Shown: one piece after another, positions 8,263 to 16,556 of the stretch
Position numbering within the stretch: position 1 is the first letter of the stretch
How the letters are laid out: every line of letters starts with the position of its first letter
From: Rhodothermaeota bacterium MED-G12
GTDB taxonomy: Bacteria > Bacteroidota > Rhodothermia > Balneolales > Balneolaceae
Reading direction: 5' to 3'
NCBI GenBank assembly: GCA_002457365.1
Contig: NTKP01000011.1
Span: forward strand, 1 to 38,369
Length of the DNA stretch: 38,369 nt
The notes under the pieces: model-generated
The model's input: the letters and a program-made list of their open reading frames with translations, nothing else
Told to the model about the DNA's origin: nothing
Database searches by the model: none
Program-made: the position numbers and the translations under genes

Positions 8263-9334
8263 ACACATTGGTCGACCGATCGCCCCCGTTAAAGCGGTTA
8301 GAAGCAAAAATAAGTTTGGTTCCATCATAAGAAAACATAGGGAAGGAATCGAAGGTATCATCGAAACTAAGTTGCTTTAATCCCGTTCCATCCACATTGA
8401 TCACGAACAGATTAAAGGGGAACCCTCTGGTTGATTTGTGATTGGATGCGAACACAATTTTTTCCCCGGAAGGATGAAAATAAGGGGCCCAGTTTGCGTT
8501 ACCTAAATCGGTAATTTGACGTAACCCAGTACCATCCACATTGACTACGTAGAGTTCCATATTAGTGGGCTCTACCAATCCTTGTTCAAGCAAAGACGTA
8601 TATTTTTGAATCTCTTCCTCGGTTTTAGGGCGAGAAGAACGGAACACCAATTGGCTACCATCGGGAGAGAAAAAAGCCCCCCCATCATACCCTAATTCCG
8701 AGGTAATTTGTCGGACATTTCCACCATCGGTGTCCATTATAAATAACTCCAAATCACCGGTTCTCATGGAGGTGAACACGATCGATTTCCCGTCTGGGGA
8801 AAGGGTTGCTTCCGCGTCATAACCTGGTTCATTGGTTAAGGTATCAATGATTTCACCTTCAAGGTTCGCTTTAAAAATATCATAACTGTCATAAATGGGC
8901 CATACATAAGCACCATTCGGTCCTCGCTCTGGGACTTCAGGACAACTAACATCGTCTAAATGAGTCGATCCATACACAAAAGTAGTATCACCAGGGAGGA
9001 AAAAAGCGCAGGTAGTTCTGCCTGTTCCCGTAGAAATCATTTTCGGCATGAAATTTTCCTCTTTGTCAGAGGTATCCATATAAAAAATTTGATCGCAACC
9101 GACTCCCCAATCTGGATTATTAGATTGGAAAACTATTTTTTCATCACCAAAACCGAAGTAAGCCTCGGCATTATCCGCTCCAAAAGTCAACTGACGGATA
9201 TTTCGGATATGCTCTTCATTATCATAACGAAGACTATCCTGGGTCCGGTCATAGGGAGCTTCGGTGGAATCTGGAGATGTACATGAAATAAGACCAAAGC
9301 TGAGGATAAACAGAGATAGGGTAAATAGGCGCAT
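8240..9334 (-). CDS. TolB-like PD40 beta-propeller lipoprotein
   Basis: The 364-residue protein starts with a lipoprotein signal peptide ending in the lipobox Leu15-Ile-Ser-Cys18, so it should be anchored in a membrane, probably the outer one. The mature part consists of WD40-like PD40 repeats: several copies of a pattern like 'LSPDGKSIVFTS...LELFIMDTDGGNVRQIT' recur from about residue 170 to the end, with weaker blades before. This is the fold of the TolB propeller. TolB itself is a Tol-Pal component, but no tol or pal gene is nearby and this copy is lipidated, so it is better called TolB-like. Three extra cysteines (in GVGCDQ, RTTCAF and VSCPEV) lie in the N-terminal half and might form disulfides. 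The function is unknown. It converges on the mntR-like gene with a 23-bp overlap. Confidence 0.82.
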   Translation of the reverse strand: MRLFTLSLFILSFGLISCTSPDSTEAPYDRTQDSLRYDNEEHIRNIRQLTFGADNAEAYFGFGDEKIVFQSNNPDWGVGCDQIFYMDTSDKEENFMPKMISTGTGRTTCAFFLPGDTTFVYGSTHLDDVSCPEVPERGPNGAYVWPIYDSYDIFKANLEGEIIDTLTNEPGYDAEATLSPDGKSIVFTSMRTGDLELFIMDTDGGNVRQITSELGYDGGAFFSPDGSQLVFRSSRPKTEEEIQKYTSLLEQGLVEPTNMELYVVNVDGTGLRQITDLGNANWAPYFHPSGEKIVFASNHKSTRGFPFNLFVINVDGTGLKQLSFDDTFDSFPMFSYDGTKLIFASNRFNGGDRSTNVFIADWVE

Positions 9335-9382
9335 GAATAGTAGGTTGAAGGTGGATAATAATCTTTGTAATGAATTTAATAA

Positions 9383-9401
9383 GTCTAAAAAACCTTTAGA
9401 C
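9383..9401 (-). terminator. Hairpin downstream of mutS2
   Basis: GTCTAAA (9383-9389) and TTTAGAC (9395-9401) form a perfect 7-bp stem with a 5-nt loop, 38 bp beyond the mutS2 stop. The stem is AT-rich and followed on the minus strand only by TTATTAAATT, so it would be a weak terminator. Confidence 0.35.
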
Positions 9402-9438
9402 CAGAAAAATCATCAGAACAATGAAGATACAAAATTTA

Positions 9439-11844
9439 CTACTTCAATTGCACAATCGTACAACCCGCCCCACCCACATCTTCATTGGCGAGTTCAAAAC
9501 GAAACACATCGTTTCGCTCGTTTAAATACCCATGAACCATCTCTTTTAGGATACCATCGCCTTTGCCATGCACCAACTCTATCGTACTCAAACCCCGAAA
9601 CAAGGCCTTATCTAGGTATTCTTGTAGTTCATTTAGGGCTTGCTCAGCGCGTTTACCACGAAGATCTAATCGGATGGGAAGAGGCGTGCGCAGAGAGTCA
9701 ATATTATGTAGGTTCTTTGGAGAATTTGAATAGCGTACTTTTTTGGTCTTGGGTGCTTGAACACGCACTAAATTTTTATAGGTGGTTTTCAATCGCAACC
9801 CGTTTGTCTGAACAACAGCCTGTTTTCCCTTTAGCTCTATGAGTTCCCCATGGGTGCTTCCGTCTAAAAACCGAACAAAATCACCTACTTTTGGGGGCTT
9901 TTTTGAGGCTTGCATAGCCACTTCTACCGATTTCTGCTCCTCTATTTTGAGCAATTCAGAGGATACTTCATCCTTATGATCTTCCAGTTCACTACGAATA
10001 GCTTGAACATTTTTCTTGGAGCTTTTTTTCTCCTCTATAATGTGTTGAACAGCCTTTTCAACCTTTTTATTCGCTCCATCCATAATCCGCTTGGCCTCTT
10101 TTAAGGCCTTTTCCCGAATGGCAGTTTTTTCTTTATAAAGTGACTCTAACTTATGTTCGTACGTGCGTTTTTCCTTTTGAGTTTTGTCCTGCAATACCTT
10201 CAAATGCTCTTCAAGTTTGGCTACTTCCTGAGTTTTAGTTTCCATCTCACTAATGAGAGATTCCAGCGTATTCTTTTGAATACCCAGCACATCTCGGGCT
10301 CTATTGAGTATCGAGGAAGGAAGACGCATTCTCTGGGCAATATCAAAGGCATAGGAACTTCCGGGCACACCTTTCTTAAACTGATAAGTGGGTGCTAAAT
10401 GAGCCTGATCAAATTCCATGGATCCGTTGACTGCTTTTTCATGCTCGTGCGCAAATACTTTCAGCGATCCATGGTGGGTGGTTACCACCAAAAAAGCTTG
10501 TCTATCCAACATGGATTCAATAAAGGACTGAAATAAAGCCCCTCCTTCTTCAGGGTCTGTGCCGGCAGCGGCTTCATCAATGAGTATTAAGGCCCCTTTT
10601 TTTGCCTTTTCAGTGGCAAAACGCATCCATTGCAGGCGGGAAGAAAAAGTACTCAGGTCGTTTTCAATAGACTGCTCATCGCCCATATCAACAAACCAGC
10701 CAGTAATAATGGGTACTTCTGAATTTGGATCCGCTGGTATACCCCAGCCACATTGCACCATTACCGTAGACAAACCAATGGTTTTCATAGCAACCGATTT
10801 GCCCCCTGCATTCGGGCCAGTAATCATAAGACATCGTTCGCTTGGTTCCATTCTTAACTGCAGAGGAACAATGGGTTCGGCTTCCTTTTGGCCGATATTC
10901 TTGATCTTTAATAGTGGATTATGGGCTTTTTTAAGATCCAACACCCCGTTGGGAGAGAGCAGTGGGATGGAGCCAGATAACTCAAGAGTACATTGGGCTT
11001 TGGCATATACCTCATCCAAATGTGCCAGGTAGTTAATATTATCTGAGAACCAATCTACATACATACGGACATGATCGGTGAGCGCTTTCAAAATCCGCTC
11101 AATTTCCTTCTGCTCAGCAATCTCCAACTCCCGAATATCATTATTCAGATGCAGTGCTTCGGCAGGTTCTAAGTACACAGTTTGCCCCGTTGCGGAAACA
11201 TCATGCACGAAGCCTGCAATCTTTCGTTTATACTCTGCTTGGATCGGAATGACCATACGTCCATTTCTAATAGTAGCCCCCTCATCCCCACTCATTCCCT
11301 CTTTTTGAGCCCTTTTGAGCGCTTTCTGAATGGCACTTCTAAGCTGATTACGTTTACTACTCAAGCTCTTTCTGAATTGTTGCAGCTCCGGACTGGCATC
11401 ATTTTTCAGATCGCCTCGATCCGAAATTTTAGACTGAATATGATCCTCTAAATCCTTCATTGGGATCAGCATTTGAGCAATATCAGTCAACTCTGGACAG
11501 CTTTCCTCACGCTGCTTAAAAAAATTTTTCATTCGCCTGCTCAGTGCCGCAATGCTCAACAAGTCTTGAAAACTCGCTAAATTCAACACGGTACCCTCAA
11601 TCCGAACCCGCTTCAAATGACTGCGTATTTCGGGTTGATGTTCACTCGGATAGGCCTCCCCACTTTGTAGCACTAGCATCATTTCTTGGGTGCGTGACAT
11701 ATCTTTTTGAATGCGAAGCTCGGTAGTACTAGGCAAAAGATCGGATATAGCTTCCTTACCCATTTCACTACGACAATAGCGTAATGTCTGATTTTTTATG
11801 GCTTGTAAGCCAAGTTTATTAAGAGTTTGAGATAAGGTTGTCAT
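9439..11844 (-). CDS. mutS2: MutS2 family DNA/ribosome-acting ATPase with Smr domain
   Basis: The 801-residue protein has the MutS2 layout: a MutS-like core and clamp (about 1-310), an ABC-type ATPase (about 310-520), a long charged coiled coil (about 520-640), a KOW-like segment and a C-terminal Smr domain (about 725-801). The Walker A is GPNAGGKS at residues 343-350, and the Walker B with its following motif is LILIDEAAAGTDPEEG. The Smr motifs LDLRGKR and HGKGDG are intact, so nuclease activity is plausible. It lacks the N-terminal mismatch-recognition domain of MutS1. MutS2 proteins are known to suppress recombination and, in Bacillus, to rescue collided ribosomes; which applies here is unknown. 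ATG at 11844 gives the normal N-terminus. It is a single gene, divergent from the PhzF-family gene. Confidence 0.96.
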   Translation of the reverse strand: MTTLSQTLNKLGLQAIKNQTLRYCRSEMGKEAISDLLPSTTELRIQKDMSRTQEMMLVLQSGEAYPSEHQPEIRSHLKRVRIEGTVLNLASFQDLLSIAALSRRMKNFFKQREESCPELTDIAQMLIPMKDLEDHIQSKISDRGDLKNDASPELQQFRKSLSSKRNQLRSAIQKALKRAQKEGMSGDEGATIRNGRMVIPIQAEYKRKIAGFVHDVSATGQTVYLEPAEALHLNNDIRELEIAEQKEIERILKALTDHVRMYVDWFSDNINYLAHLDEVYAKAQCTLELSGSIPLLSPNGVLDLKKAHNPLLKIKNIGQKEAEPIVPLQLRMEPSERCLMITGPNAGGKSVAMKTIGLSTVMVQCGWGIPADPNSEVPIITGWFVDMGDEQSIENDLSTFSSRLQWMRFATEKAKKGALILIDEAAAGTDPEEGGALFQSFIESMLDRQAFLVVTTHHGSLKVFAHEHEKAVNGSMEFDQAHLAPTYQFKKGVPGSSYAFDIAQRMRLPSSILNRARDVLGIQKNTLESLISEMETKTQEVAKLEEHLKVLQDKTQKEKRTYEHKLESLYKEKTAIREKALKEAKRIMDGANKKVEKAVQHIIEEKKSSKKNVQAIRSELEDHKDEVSSELLKIEEQKSVEVAMQASKKPPKVGDFVRFLDGSTHGELIELKGKQAVVQTNGLRLKTTYKNLVRVQAPKTKKVRYSNSPKNLHNIDSLRTPLPIRLDLRGKRAEQALNELQEYLDKALFRGLSTIELVHGKGDGILKEMVHGYLNERNDVFRFELANEDVGGAGCTIVQLK

Positions 11845-11969
11845 CGCGAAAAAAGGTAATTACCCCCATACAAAGCTTTCCAAAAACATAGCAACCATAA
11901 ATATACGGTTTTCATTTGCTAAGCGGTGAACATAGCTCTACTTTCTTTAATTAATTAAAAAAACACCCT

Positions 11970-12773
11970 ATGATTCTTTCATTCTTCCAAATAGATGCAT
12001 TTAGCTCGGTGCCGTTTTCCGGGAATCCCGCTGCGGTATACCCGTTACAACATTGGTTACCGGATGCTCAGCTACAGGCCATAGCTATGGAACATCAATT
12101 GGCAGAAACTGCCTTTTTTGTTCCATCAGGCTCTGCTTACGAGCTGCGTTGGTTTAGCCCAGAAACAGAAGTTGATTTATGTGGCCATGCGACCTTAGCC
12201 GCCGCCCACGTACTATACAACGAATTAGGTGTGCAGAGGGAGTTATTGCAATTTTATACCCGATCAGGAACCCTGACGGTGCAACAAACTGACGACGGAT
12301 TAATGATGGATTTCCCATTAATACCACTCGAAAAATTTACGGGAGATCAGCAGGCATTAACTGCGGCTTTGGGTTTGGAGCACACCCCCGTTTCTATCTG
12401 GCAGGCAGATGATATTTTGGTTGAACTCTCTAGCCAGACTCAAGTTGCTGAACTCGAACCCAATATGCAGGCCTTAGCACAAATACCCACACGAGGGGTT
12501 ATTGTCACGGCTTTATCCGCATCAAGTGATACTGACTTTGTTTCGCGCTTTTTTGGTCCTAGAGTGGGAGTGAATGAGGATGCGGTTACGGGTTCGGCCC
12601 ATACCAAATTAGCTCCCTTTTGGGCTGAAAAACTGGGAAAAACCACCTTTAAAGCCAAGCAAATATCCAAACGTGGTGGGCAATTATCTCTGGCAATAAA
12701 AGGAGAACGAGTGTTCATCACCGGTCAAGCCGTACGATTTTCCAGAGGGGAAAGCACCCTGCCCAATGCCTAA
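11970..12773 (+). CDS. PhzF-family isomerase/epimerase-like protein
   Basis: The 267-residue protein belongs to the PhzF superfamily, which has a two-domain diaminopimelate-epimerase fold. Family blocks are clear: DAFSSVPFSGNPAAVYPL at the N-terminus, the catalytic Glu46 in QLAETAFF, RWFSPETEVDLCGHATLAAAHVL in the middle and GVNEDAVTGSAHTKLAPFW in the second domain. PhzF itself isomerises a phenazine precursor, but no other phz genes are near, and most genomic PhzF homologues have unknown substrates. The length is typical. The ATG follows an A-rich leader without a Shine-Dalgarno sequence; a TTAATTAATTAA palindrome lies at 11947-11958. The next gene, on the same strand, begins 27 bp after its stop, so the two may form an operon. 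Confidence 0.9.
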   Translation: MILSFFQIDAFSSVPFSGNPAAVYPLQHWLPDAQLQAIAMEHQLAETAFFVPSGSAYELRWFSPETEVDLCGHATLAAAHVLYNELGVQRELLQFYTRSGTLTVQQTDDGLMMDFPLIPLEKFTGDQQALTAALGLEHTPVSIWQADDILVELSSQTQVAELEPNMQALAQIPTRGVIVTALSASSDTDFVSRFFGPRVGVNEDAVTGSAHTKLAPFWAEKLGKTTFKAKQISKRGGQLSLAIKGERVFITGQAVRFSRGESTLPNA

Positions 12774-12800
12774 GAAAGTAACCAGTAGAATAAAGTAGTT

Positions 12801-13628
12801 ATGACCATTCTCCTTCTCATATTAGGGCTGATAGCAGGACTCATCGCAGGCTTGTTTGGAGTGGGAGGGGGAATCATTTTCACCCCTGTACTTTTTTTCT
12901 TATTCGAGCAAGCTGGTATTCCCAACTCGGTACCTTGGGCTGTAGCCTCTGGGCTCATGTGTACATGGATAACCTCATTGGCTAGTGTGGTGCGTCAATA
13001 CAATCAGCAGCATTTGTTTGTAAAGGAAGGACTGTTATTGGGTTTTTTTGGGGCTTTGGGCATTAGTTTGGGTAAATGGGTACTTCTTTCTCCTTATTAT
13101 AGTCGTACGGAGTTTATCATCGTGTTTAGTAGTCTGCTATTCTATAGTGCGGTACTTATGTTCATGCGAGGCCGTAAAACGAAAACTCATACCGAAGCAA
13201 CCGCCGAACAAAGATCACCATTGTTTAATCCAAAACAAGCCTCCGTTACTGGTATAATAGGAGGTGGAATAGCCTCGTTGGCGGGAGTTGGTGGTGGAGG
13301 TACTATGGTTCCAATTATGAATCTATTTTTCAAACAACACTTTAGAAAAGCGGTTAGTATATCTCATTTAGGTATGTTAATGATGATTAGCGTGGGCGTC
13401 CTTCAATTAATGGCCGAGCAGCCAGAATTAAATGGATCAGGACAAAGTCTAACGCAGTGGACGCTTGGGTATGTAGATCTGGGTGCGGTTAATTCAATGG
13501 GATGGACGGCACTAATTGGAGCATATGGAGGGGCTTGGCTTAATCATAAAGTACCTAGACACTATTTGCAACTGGGATTTGGACTGTTGGCCTTGATTAT
13601 GGGAACCCGACTCCTGCTTACTTTATAG
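12801..13628 (+). CDS. TauE/SafE-family permease (putative sulfite/sulfonate exporter)
   Basis: The 275-residue membrane protein carries the two internal repeats of the TauE/SafE (DUF81) family. The first begins GLIAGLFGVGGGIIFTPVLFF near residue 15 and the second GGGIASLAGVGGGGTMVPIM near residue 155, each with the Gly-rich signature. Around eight membrane helices are predicted by eye. Characterised relatives move sulfoacetate, sulfite or other C2/sulfur anions, but the substrate here cannot be read from sequence. It sits 27 bp after the PhzF-family gene. Transcription probably ends at the strong hairpin at 13702-13735. Confidence 0.9.
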   Translation: MTILLLILGLIAGLIAGLFGVGGGIIFTPVLFFLFEQAGIPNSVPWAVASGLMCTWITSLASVVRQYNQQHLFVKEGLLLGFFGALGISLGKWVLLSPYYSRTEFIIVFSSLLFYSAVLMFMRGRKTKTHTEATAEQRSPLFNPKQASVTGIIGGGIASLAGVGGGGTMVPIMNLFFKQHFRKAVSISHLGMLMMISVGVLQLMAEQPELNGSGQSLTQWTLGYVDLGAVNSMGWTALIGAYGGAWLNHKVPRHYLQLGFGLLALIMGTRLLLTL

Positions 13629-13701
13629 CATTTGGTTCCTGTTCAAATTCTCTTGCCTGCTTACCATCTCTTGCCTTTTCAAGATCTTTTTCCTGTATAA
13701 A

Positions 13702-13735
13702 AAAAGAAGCCCCTGTTCAAGAGGCTTCTTTTATT
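13702..13735. terminator. Bidirectional intrinsic terminator between the TauE-like gene and ftsZ
   Basis: AAAAGAAGCC (13702-13711) pairs with GGCTTCTTTT (13723-13732) around an 11-nt loop. It has T-rich tails on both strands: TTTTATT on the plus strand, and a seven-T run on the minus strand from the As at 13699-13705. It can end the TauE-like transcript on the plus strand and anything read through from ftsZ on the minus strand. Confidence 0.85.
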
Positions 13736-13745
13736 GTTAGCAATC

Positions 13746-13856
13746 TATAGCCTGCCGTCTGTTGGCATGTACGTCCTTGCAACGTACATAGCTATAATCC
13801 AGTAAACACTGCCGGATACAGACACCTCTTCCAAGGGTACTGTGGGGATACCGGCA
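13746..13856. other. Unassigned structured intergenic element downstream of ftsZ
   Basis: Several inverted repeats nest here. P1 is TATAGC (13746-13751) with GCTATA (13791-13796). Inside it lie P3, TGCC (13753-13756) with GGCA (13764-13767), and P2, ATGTACGT (13767-13774) with ACGTACAT (13782-13789), giving a three-way-junction shape. A separate stem pairs TGCCGG (13810-13815) with CCGGCA (13851-13856). The P3 loop GTCTGT (13757-13762) is complementary to ACAGAC (13818-13823), a possible kissing contact or alternative pairing. It has no open frame of note and matches no RNA family I recognise; it lacks the conserved cores of SRP RNA and tmRNA. It could be an ftsZ 3' UTR, a small RNA on the minus strand ending at the terminator at 13702-13735, or a dispersed palindromic repeat. 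Confidence 0.45.
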
Positions 13857-13876
13857 AAAAACGGACTAATTAGTCC
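13856..13876 (-). terminator. Short terminator overlapping the ftsZ stop codon
   Basis: GGACTAATTAGTCC (13863-13876) is a perfect 14-bp palindrome that includes the last codons and stop of ftsZ. Folded, it gives a 5-bp stem with an AATT loop, followed on the minus strand by G and six Ts (13861-13856). The stem is short, so termination may be partial, leaving the hairpin at 13702-13735 as a second stop. Confidence 0.5.
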
Positions 13877-15231
13877 ATTATTCTTCGTAAGAATGCGGGT
13901 TGTTCAGAATCGTCCCGACGAGTATTTTCGGCTCTTTGCTGAAAATTTGCCACTCTTGCCGCCTGATTTGGAGTCGTTGGTTCAGCGGCATGACTTGGCG
14001 CATCATCTTTGCGAGCATTAATATCTCTGCGCAAATAAGAAGGAGTATCTAAACGTTTCAGATTTCCTTCCCCTTTGTAGTAGTCCTTGTTAGGCCGCGC
14101 AAATTTGGACGCCTCTTCTGCATCAGCTCCTGTTTTAACTGCGGTAGTTTGCTCAGGTGCGGGAGCAGCTTGGTCATTACTTGCTTGGTTAGCTTGTTGA
14201 AACGCTTGTGCCACACGATTTGGAGATTTATTTGGAGCGACGCGTACGTTGTTGCGATCTTGAGCTAATTCAAAACCAGTGGCAATTACCGTGACGCGCA
14301 TTTGATCTCCAAAAGACTCATCTAGCACCGTACCTAAAATAATTTCCGCGTCATCACCGGCTTCCTGCTGGATAATACTTGTAGCGGTAGTGGTCTCACG
14401 CATACCTAATTTAGAACCAGCTGAGATATTGACGAGTACATTACGAGCACCTCGTATGCTAACTCCATCTAAAAGAGGGGAATTAATAGCATCTCGGGCC
14501 GCAATTTCGGCTCGATCAGAACCTTCAGCGGTGGCAGAGCCCATAATTGCAGCCCCTCCATCGGTCATCGTTGTACGCACATCGGCGAAATCCAAGTTGA
14601 TAAGACCAGGCATTAGAATTAAGTCACTTATACCTCGGGTGGCGTTGTATAATACTTCGTTGGCCATGGCAAATGCCTCTACCAAAGAAGTAGACTCATC
14701 ACCAATGTCTAAAAGGCGTTCGTTTGGGATGACAATGACCGTATCGCATTGTTTCTTTAATTCCGAAATACCTTCCAAGGCATATTTTTTTCGTATTCGA
14801 CCTTCGCATTCAAAAGGGGTAGTTACGATACCTACTGTCAAGATGCCTTTGCGCTTCGCCATTCCAGCGACTACGGGAGCACCTCCGGTTCCGGTTCCAC
14901 CACCCATACCTGCGGTCACGAATATCATATCGGCACTTTCAATGGTTTCCTCGATATCGTGTCGATTTTCTTCCACCGCTTCTCTACCCACTTCTGGGCG
15001 CGCACCGGCTCCCAAACCGCTGGTTAGGGCGGTACCCACTTGTACTTTAATATCAGCTAAGCTGTTTTTAAGTGCCTGGGCATCGGTATTTAGAGCAATG
15101 TATTCAACACTGTCTAAACCCATGTTTATCATGTTATTGATGGCATTTCCACCACCACCGCCAACACCAATTACCTTGATTTTGGCATTTTCCTGACTTT
15201 TTTCGTCAAAGTAGAATCTAGAATTTGACAT
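13870..15231 (-). CDS. ftsZ: Cell division GTPase FtsZ
   Basis: This tubulin-like GTPase assembles into the Z-ring on the inner face of the membrane and recruits the divisome. The 453-residue sequence has the nucleotide-binding VGGGGGNAINNM near the N-terminus and the tubulin signature GGGTGTG at residues 110-116. A hydrophilic linker starts at about residue 330. The C-terminal peptide that binds FtsA is QPAFLRRIMD at the very end (444-453). A second copy of the same motif, LDTPSYLRRDI, lies at about 394-404, which is unusual. A strong Shine-Dalgarno AAGGAG (15237-15242) sits 5 nt before the ATG, one of the best in the window and fitting for the most abundant division protein. It is the last gene of the cluster, separated from ftsA by 65 bp. 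Confidence 0.98.
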   Translation of the reverse strand: MSNSRFYFDEKSQENAKIKVIGVGGGGGNAINNMINMGLDSVEYIALNTDAQALKNSLADIKVQVGTALTSGLGAGARPEVGREAVEENRHDIEETIESADMIFVTAGMGGGTGTGGAPVVAGMAKRKGILTVGIVTTPFECEGRIRKKYALEGISELKKQCDTVIVIPNERLLDIGDESTSLVEAFAMANEVLYNATRGISDLILMPGLINLDFADVRTTMTDGGAAIMGSATAEGSDRAEIAARDAINSPLLDGVSIRGARNVLVNISAGSKLGMRETTTATSIIQQEAGDDAEIILGTVLDESFGDQMRVTVIATGFELAQDRNNVRVAPNKSPNRVAQAFQQANQASNDQAAPAPEQTTAVKTGADAEEASKFARPNKDYYKGEGNLKRLDTPSYLRRDINARKDDAPSHAAEPTTPNQAARVANFQQRAENTRRDDSEQPAFLRRIMD

Positions 15232-15279
15232 GTCTACTCCTTATTATTGTTTTGTTTACTGGATATTCTGTAGATGAAT

Positions 15280-15294
15280 GCATGATGTTCATGC
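15280..15294 (-). other. Hairpin in the ftsA-ftsZ spacer
   Basis: GCATGA (15280-15285) and TCATGC (15289-15294) form a 6-bp stem with a 3-nt loop directly after the ftsA stop. No T-run follows, so it is not an obvious terminator. A role in mRNA processing or stability that sets ftsZ apart from upstream genes is possible but unproven. Confidence 0.35.
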
Positions 15295-15296
15295 GA

Positions 15297-16556
15297 TTAA
15301 AGTTCTTTGAACCAGCCTTTCATTCGATCGGCTATTTTGTTCATAACCTGCTCCACACTGGTTGCTTTAGAGGAAGCAGGAATCATGGTTTTTTGATTAT
15401 TCATACCTGTTTTTAATGCATGAATAACCAAACCAACAGCGGTGGCATAGATTGGGGAGTTTACCTCCTCAACTAAACCACCGGTAATTCCTAAGGGTAG
15501 GCCAATTTTAGCGTCCATTCCCAAGCTTTCATTTGCTAGAGGACAGATATTTTTGACCAGAGATCCACCACCGGTAAGTACTACCCCTGCACTAAGTGCA
15601 TCGGAGTAGCCACTGCGTTTGATTTCAATACCTACGATTTCAAGAATTTCTTCCATACGTGCCTGGATTATTTTACCCAGGATACTCTTCGTAATTTCTT
15701 TAGGAGGACGGCCCGCTATACCAGGTACGGTGATGACTTCGTCCTCTTGAATGAGGTCGGCATAGCTTTCTCCATGCTTTCGCTTTAAGCTTTCTGCTTG
15801 ATCGTCCAACACACTCAATCCAATTCGGATATCATCGGTGACTTTTTGCCCGGCAACGGCTATAACGGCAGTGTGACGAATGGTGCTTTCTTGGAAGATC
15901 GCTACATCGGTGGTGCCCCCACCAATATCCACTAACACCACACCGGCTTCTTTTTCTTCGGCGTCCAAGGCCGAATAAGAAGAGGCTAAAGGTTCTAGTA
16001 TGATATCAGCCACTTGATAGCCGGCACGTTCTACACAGCGATAAATATTTTTAGCTGCTGAGACCAGTCCTGTAATAATGTGAACCTCTGCTTCCATACG
16101 CATTCCACTCATTCCCACAGGGTCACTAATGCCGTCCTGGCCATCCACAACAAATTCCTGAGGGATAACATGTAGAATCTGTTGGTCGGTTGGAAGCATA
16201 ATGCGTTGACAATCCTCTAGGAGTCGTTCCACATCCTGAGCGGTTATTTCGTTATCTCGGTTATTGATGGTGATAACCCCTTTACTTCGCATGCTTCGAA
16301 TATGATCCCCCGCAATGCCTACGTTCACCGAATTCACTTGAATTCCAGAGGCTAGCTCAGCCTGGGCTATGGCTTCTTTTATCGCGTTGACCGTTTTATC
16401 AATATTAACTACGACTCCTCGATTGAGTCCATCGCTGGGCGCCTTTCCGACACCCAAAATATTGATACGTTCCTGCTCATCAATAGAAGCTACAATGGCA
16501 CAAATTTTTGTAGTTCCTATGTCAAGCCCTACCATTATGCGTTCTGTTTCAGTCAT
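15297..16556 (-). CDS. ftsA: Cell division protein FtsA
   Basis: This actin-like ATPase tethers FtsZ to the membrane. The 419-residue protein starts with the phosphate-1 loop VGLDIGTTKICAIVA, and the second phosphate motif VLVDIGGGTTDVAIF is in the middle. The adenosine motif is seen as LTGGGSLV near residue 335. The 1C subdomain typical of FtsA is present (residues about 85-165). The last 16 residues, MNKIADRMKGWFKEL, form the amphipathic helix expected for membrane targeting. Its ATG overlaps the ftsQ stop (ATGA, 4 bp), with a GAGGG ribosome binding site just upstream inside ftsQ. A 65-bp spacer with a hairpin separates it from ftsZ. Confidence 0.97.
   Translation of the reverse strand: MTETERIMVGLDIGTTKICAIVASIDEQERINILGVGKAPSDGLNRGVVVNIDKTVNAIKEAIAQAELASGIQVNSVNVGIAGDHIRSMRSKGVITINNRDNEITAQDVERLLEDCQRIMLPTDQQILHVIPQEFVVDGQDGISDPVGMSGMRMEAEVHIITGLVSAAKNIYRCVERAGYQVADIILEPLASSYSALDAEEKEAGVVLVDIGGGTTDVAIFQESTIRHTAVIAVAGQKVTDDIRIGLSVLDDQAESLKRKHGESYADLIQEDEVITVPGIAGRPPKEITKSILGKIIQARMEEILEIVGIEIKRSGYSDALSAGVVLTGGGSLVKNICPLANESLGMDAKIGLPLGITGGLVEEVNSPIYATAVGLVIHALKTGMNNQKTMIPASSKATSVEQVMNKIADRMKGWFKEL

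Noticed and set aside
9264..9842. Plus-strand open frame of 192 codons antisense to mutS2
   Set aside because: It lies largely on the complement of a conserved gene (the Smr domain of MutS2), shows no recognisable domain and has no ribosome binding site.
13741..13869. SRP RNA, tmRNA or a tRNA in the ftsZ downstream gap
   Set aside because: The conserved SRP core (GGAAGGAAGCAG-like), tmRNA tRNA-like ends and a tRNA T-loop were not found. 6S RNA cannot be excluded by eye, but no convincing match was seen.
14390..15196. Plus-strand open frame of 268 codons antisense to ftsZ
   Set aside because: Its composition (Ser/Pro/Thr/Ile-rich) is what the complement of the Gly-rich FtsZ codons would give. 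ftsZ itself is secure.
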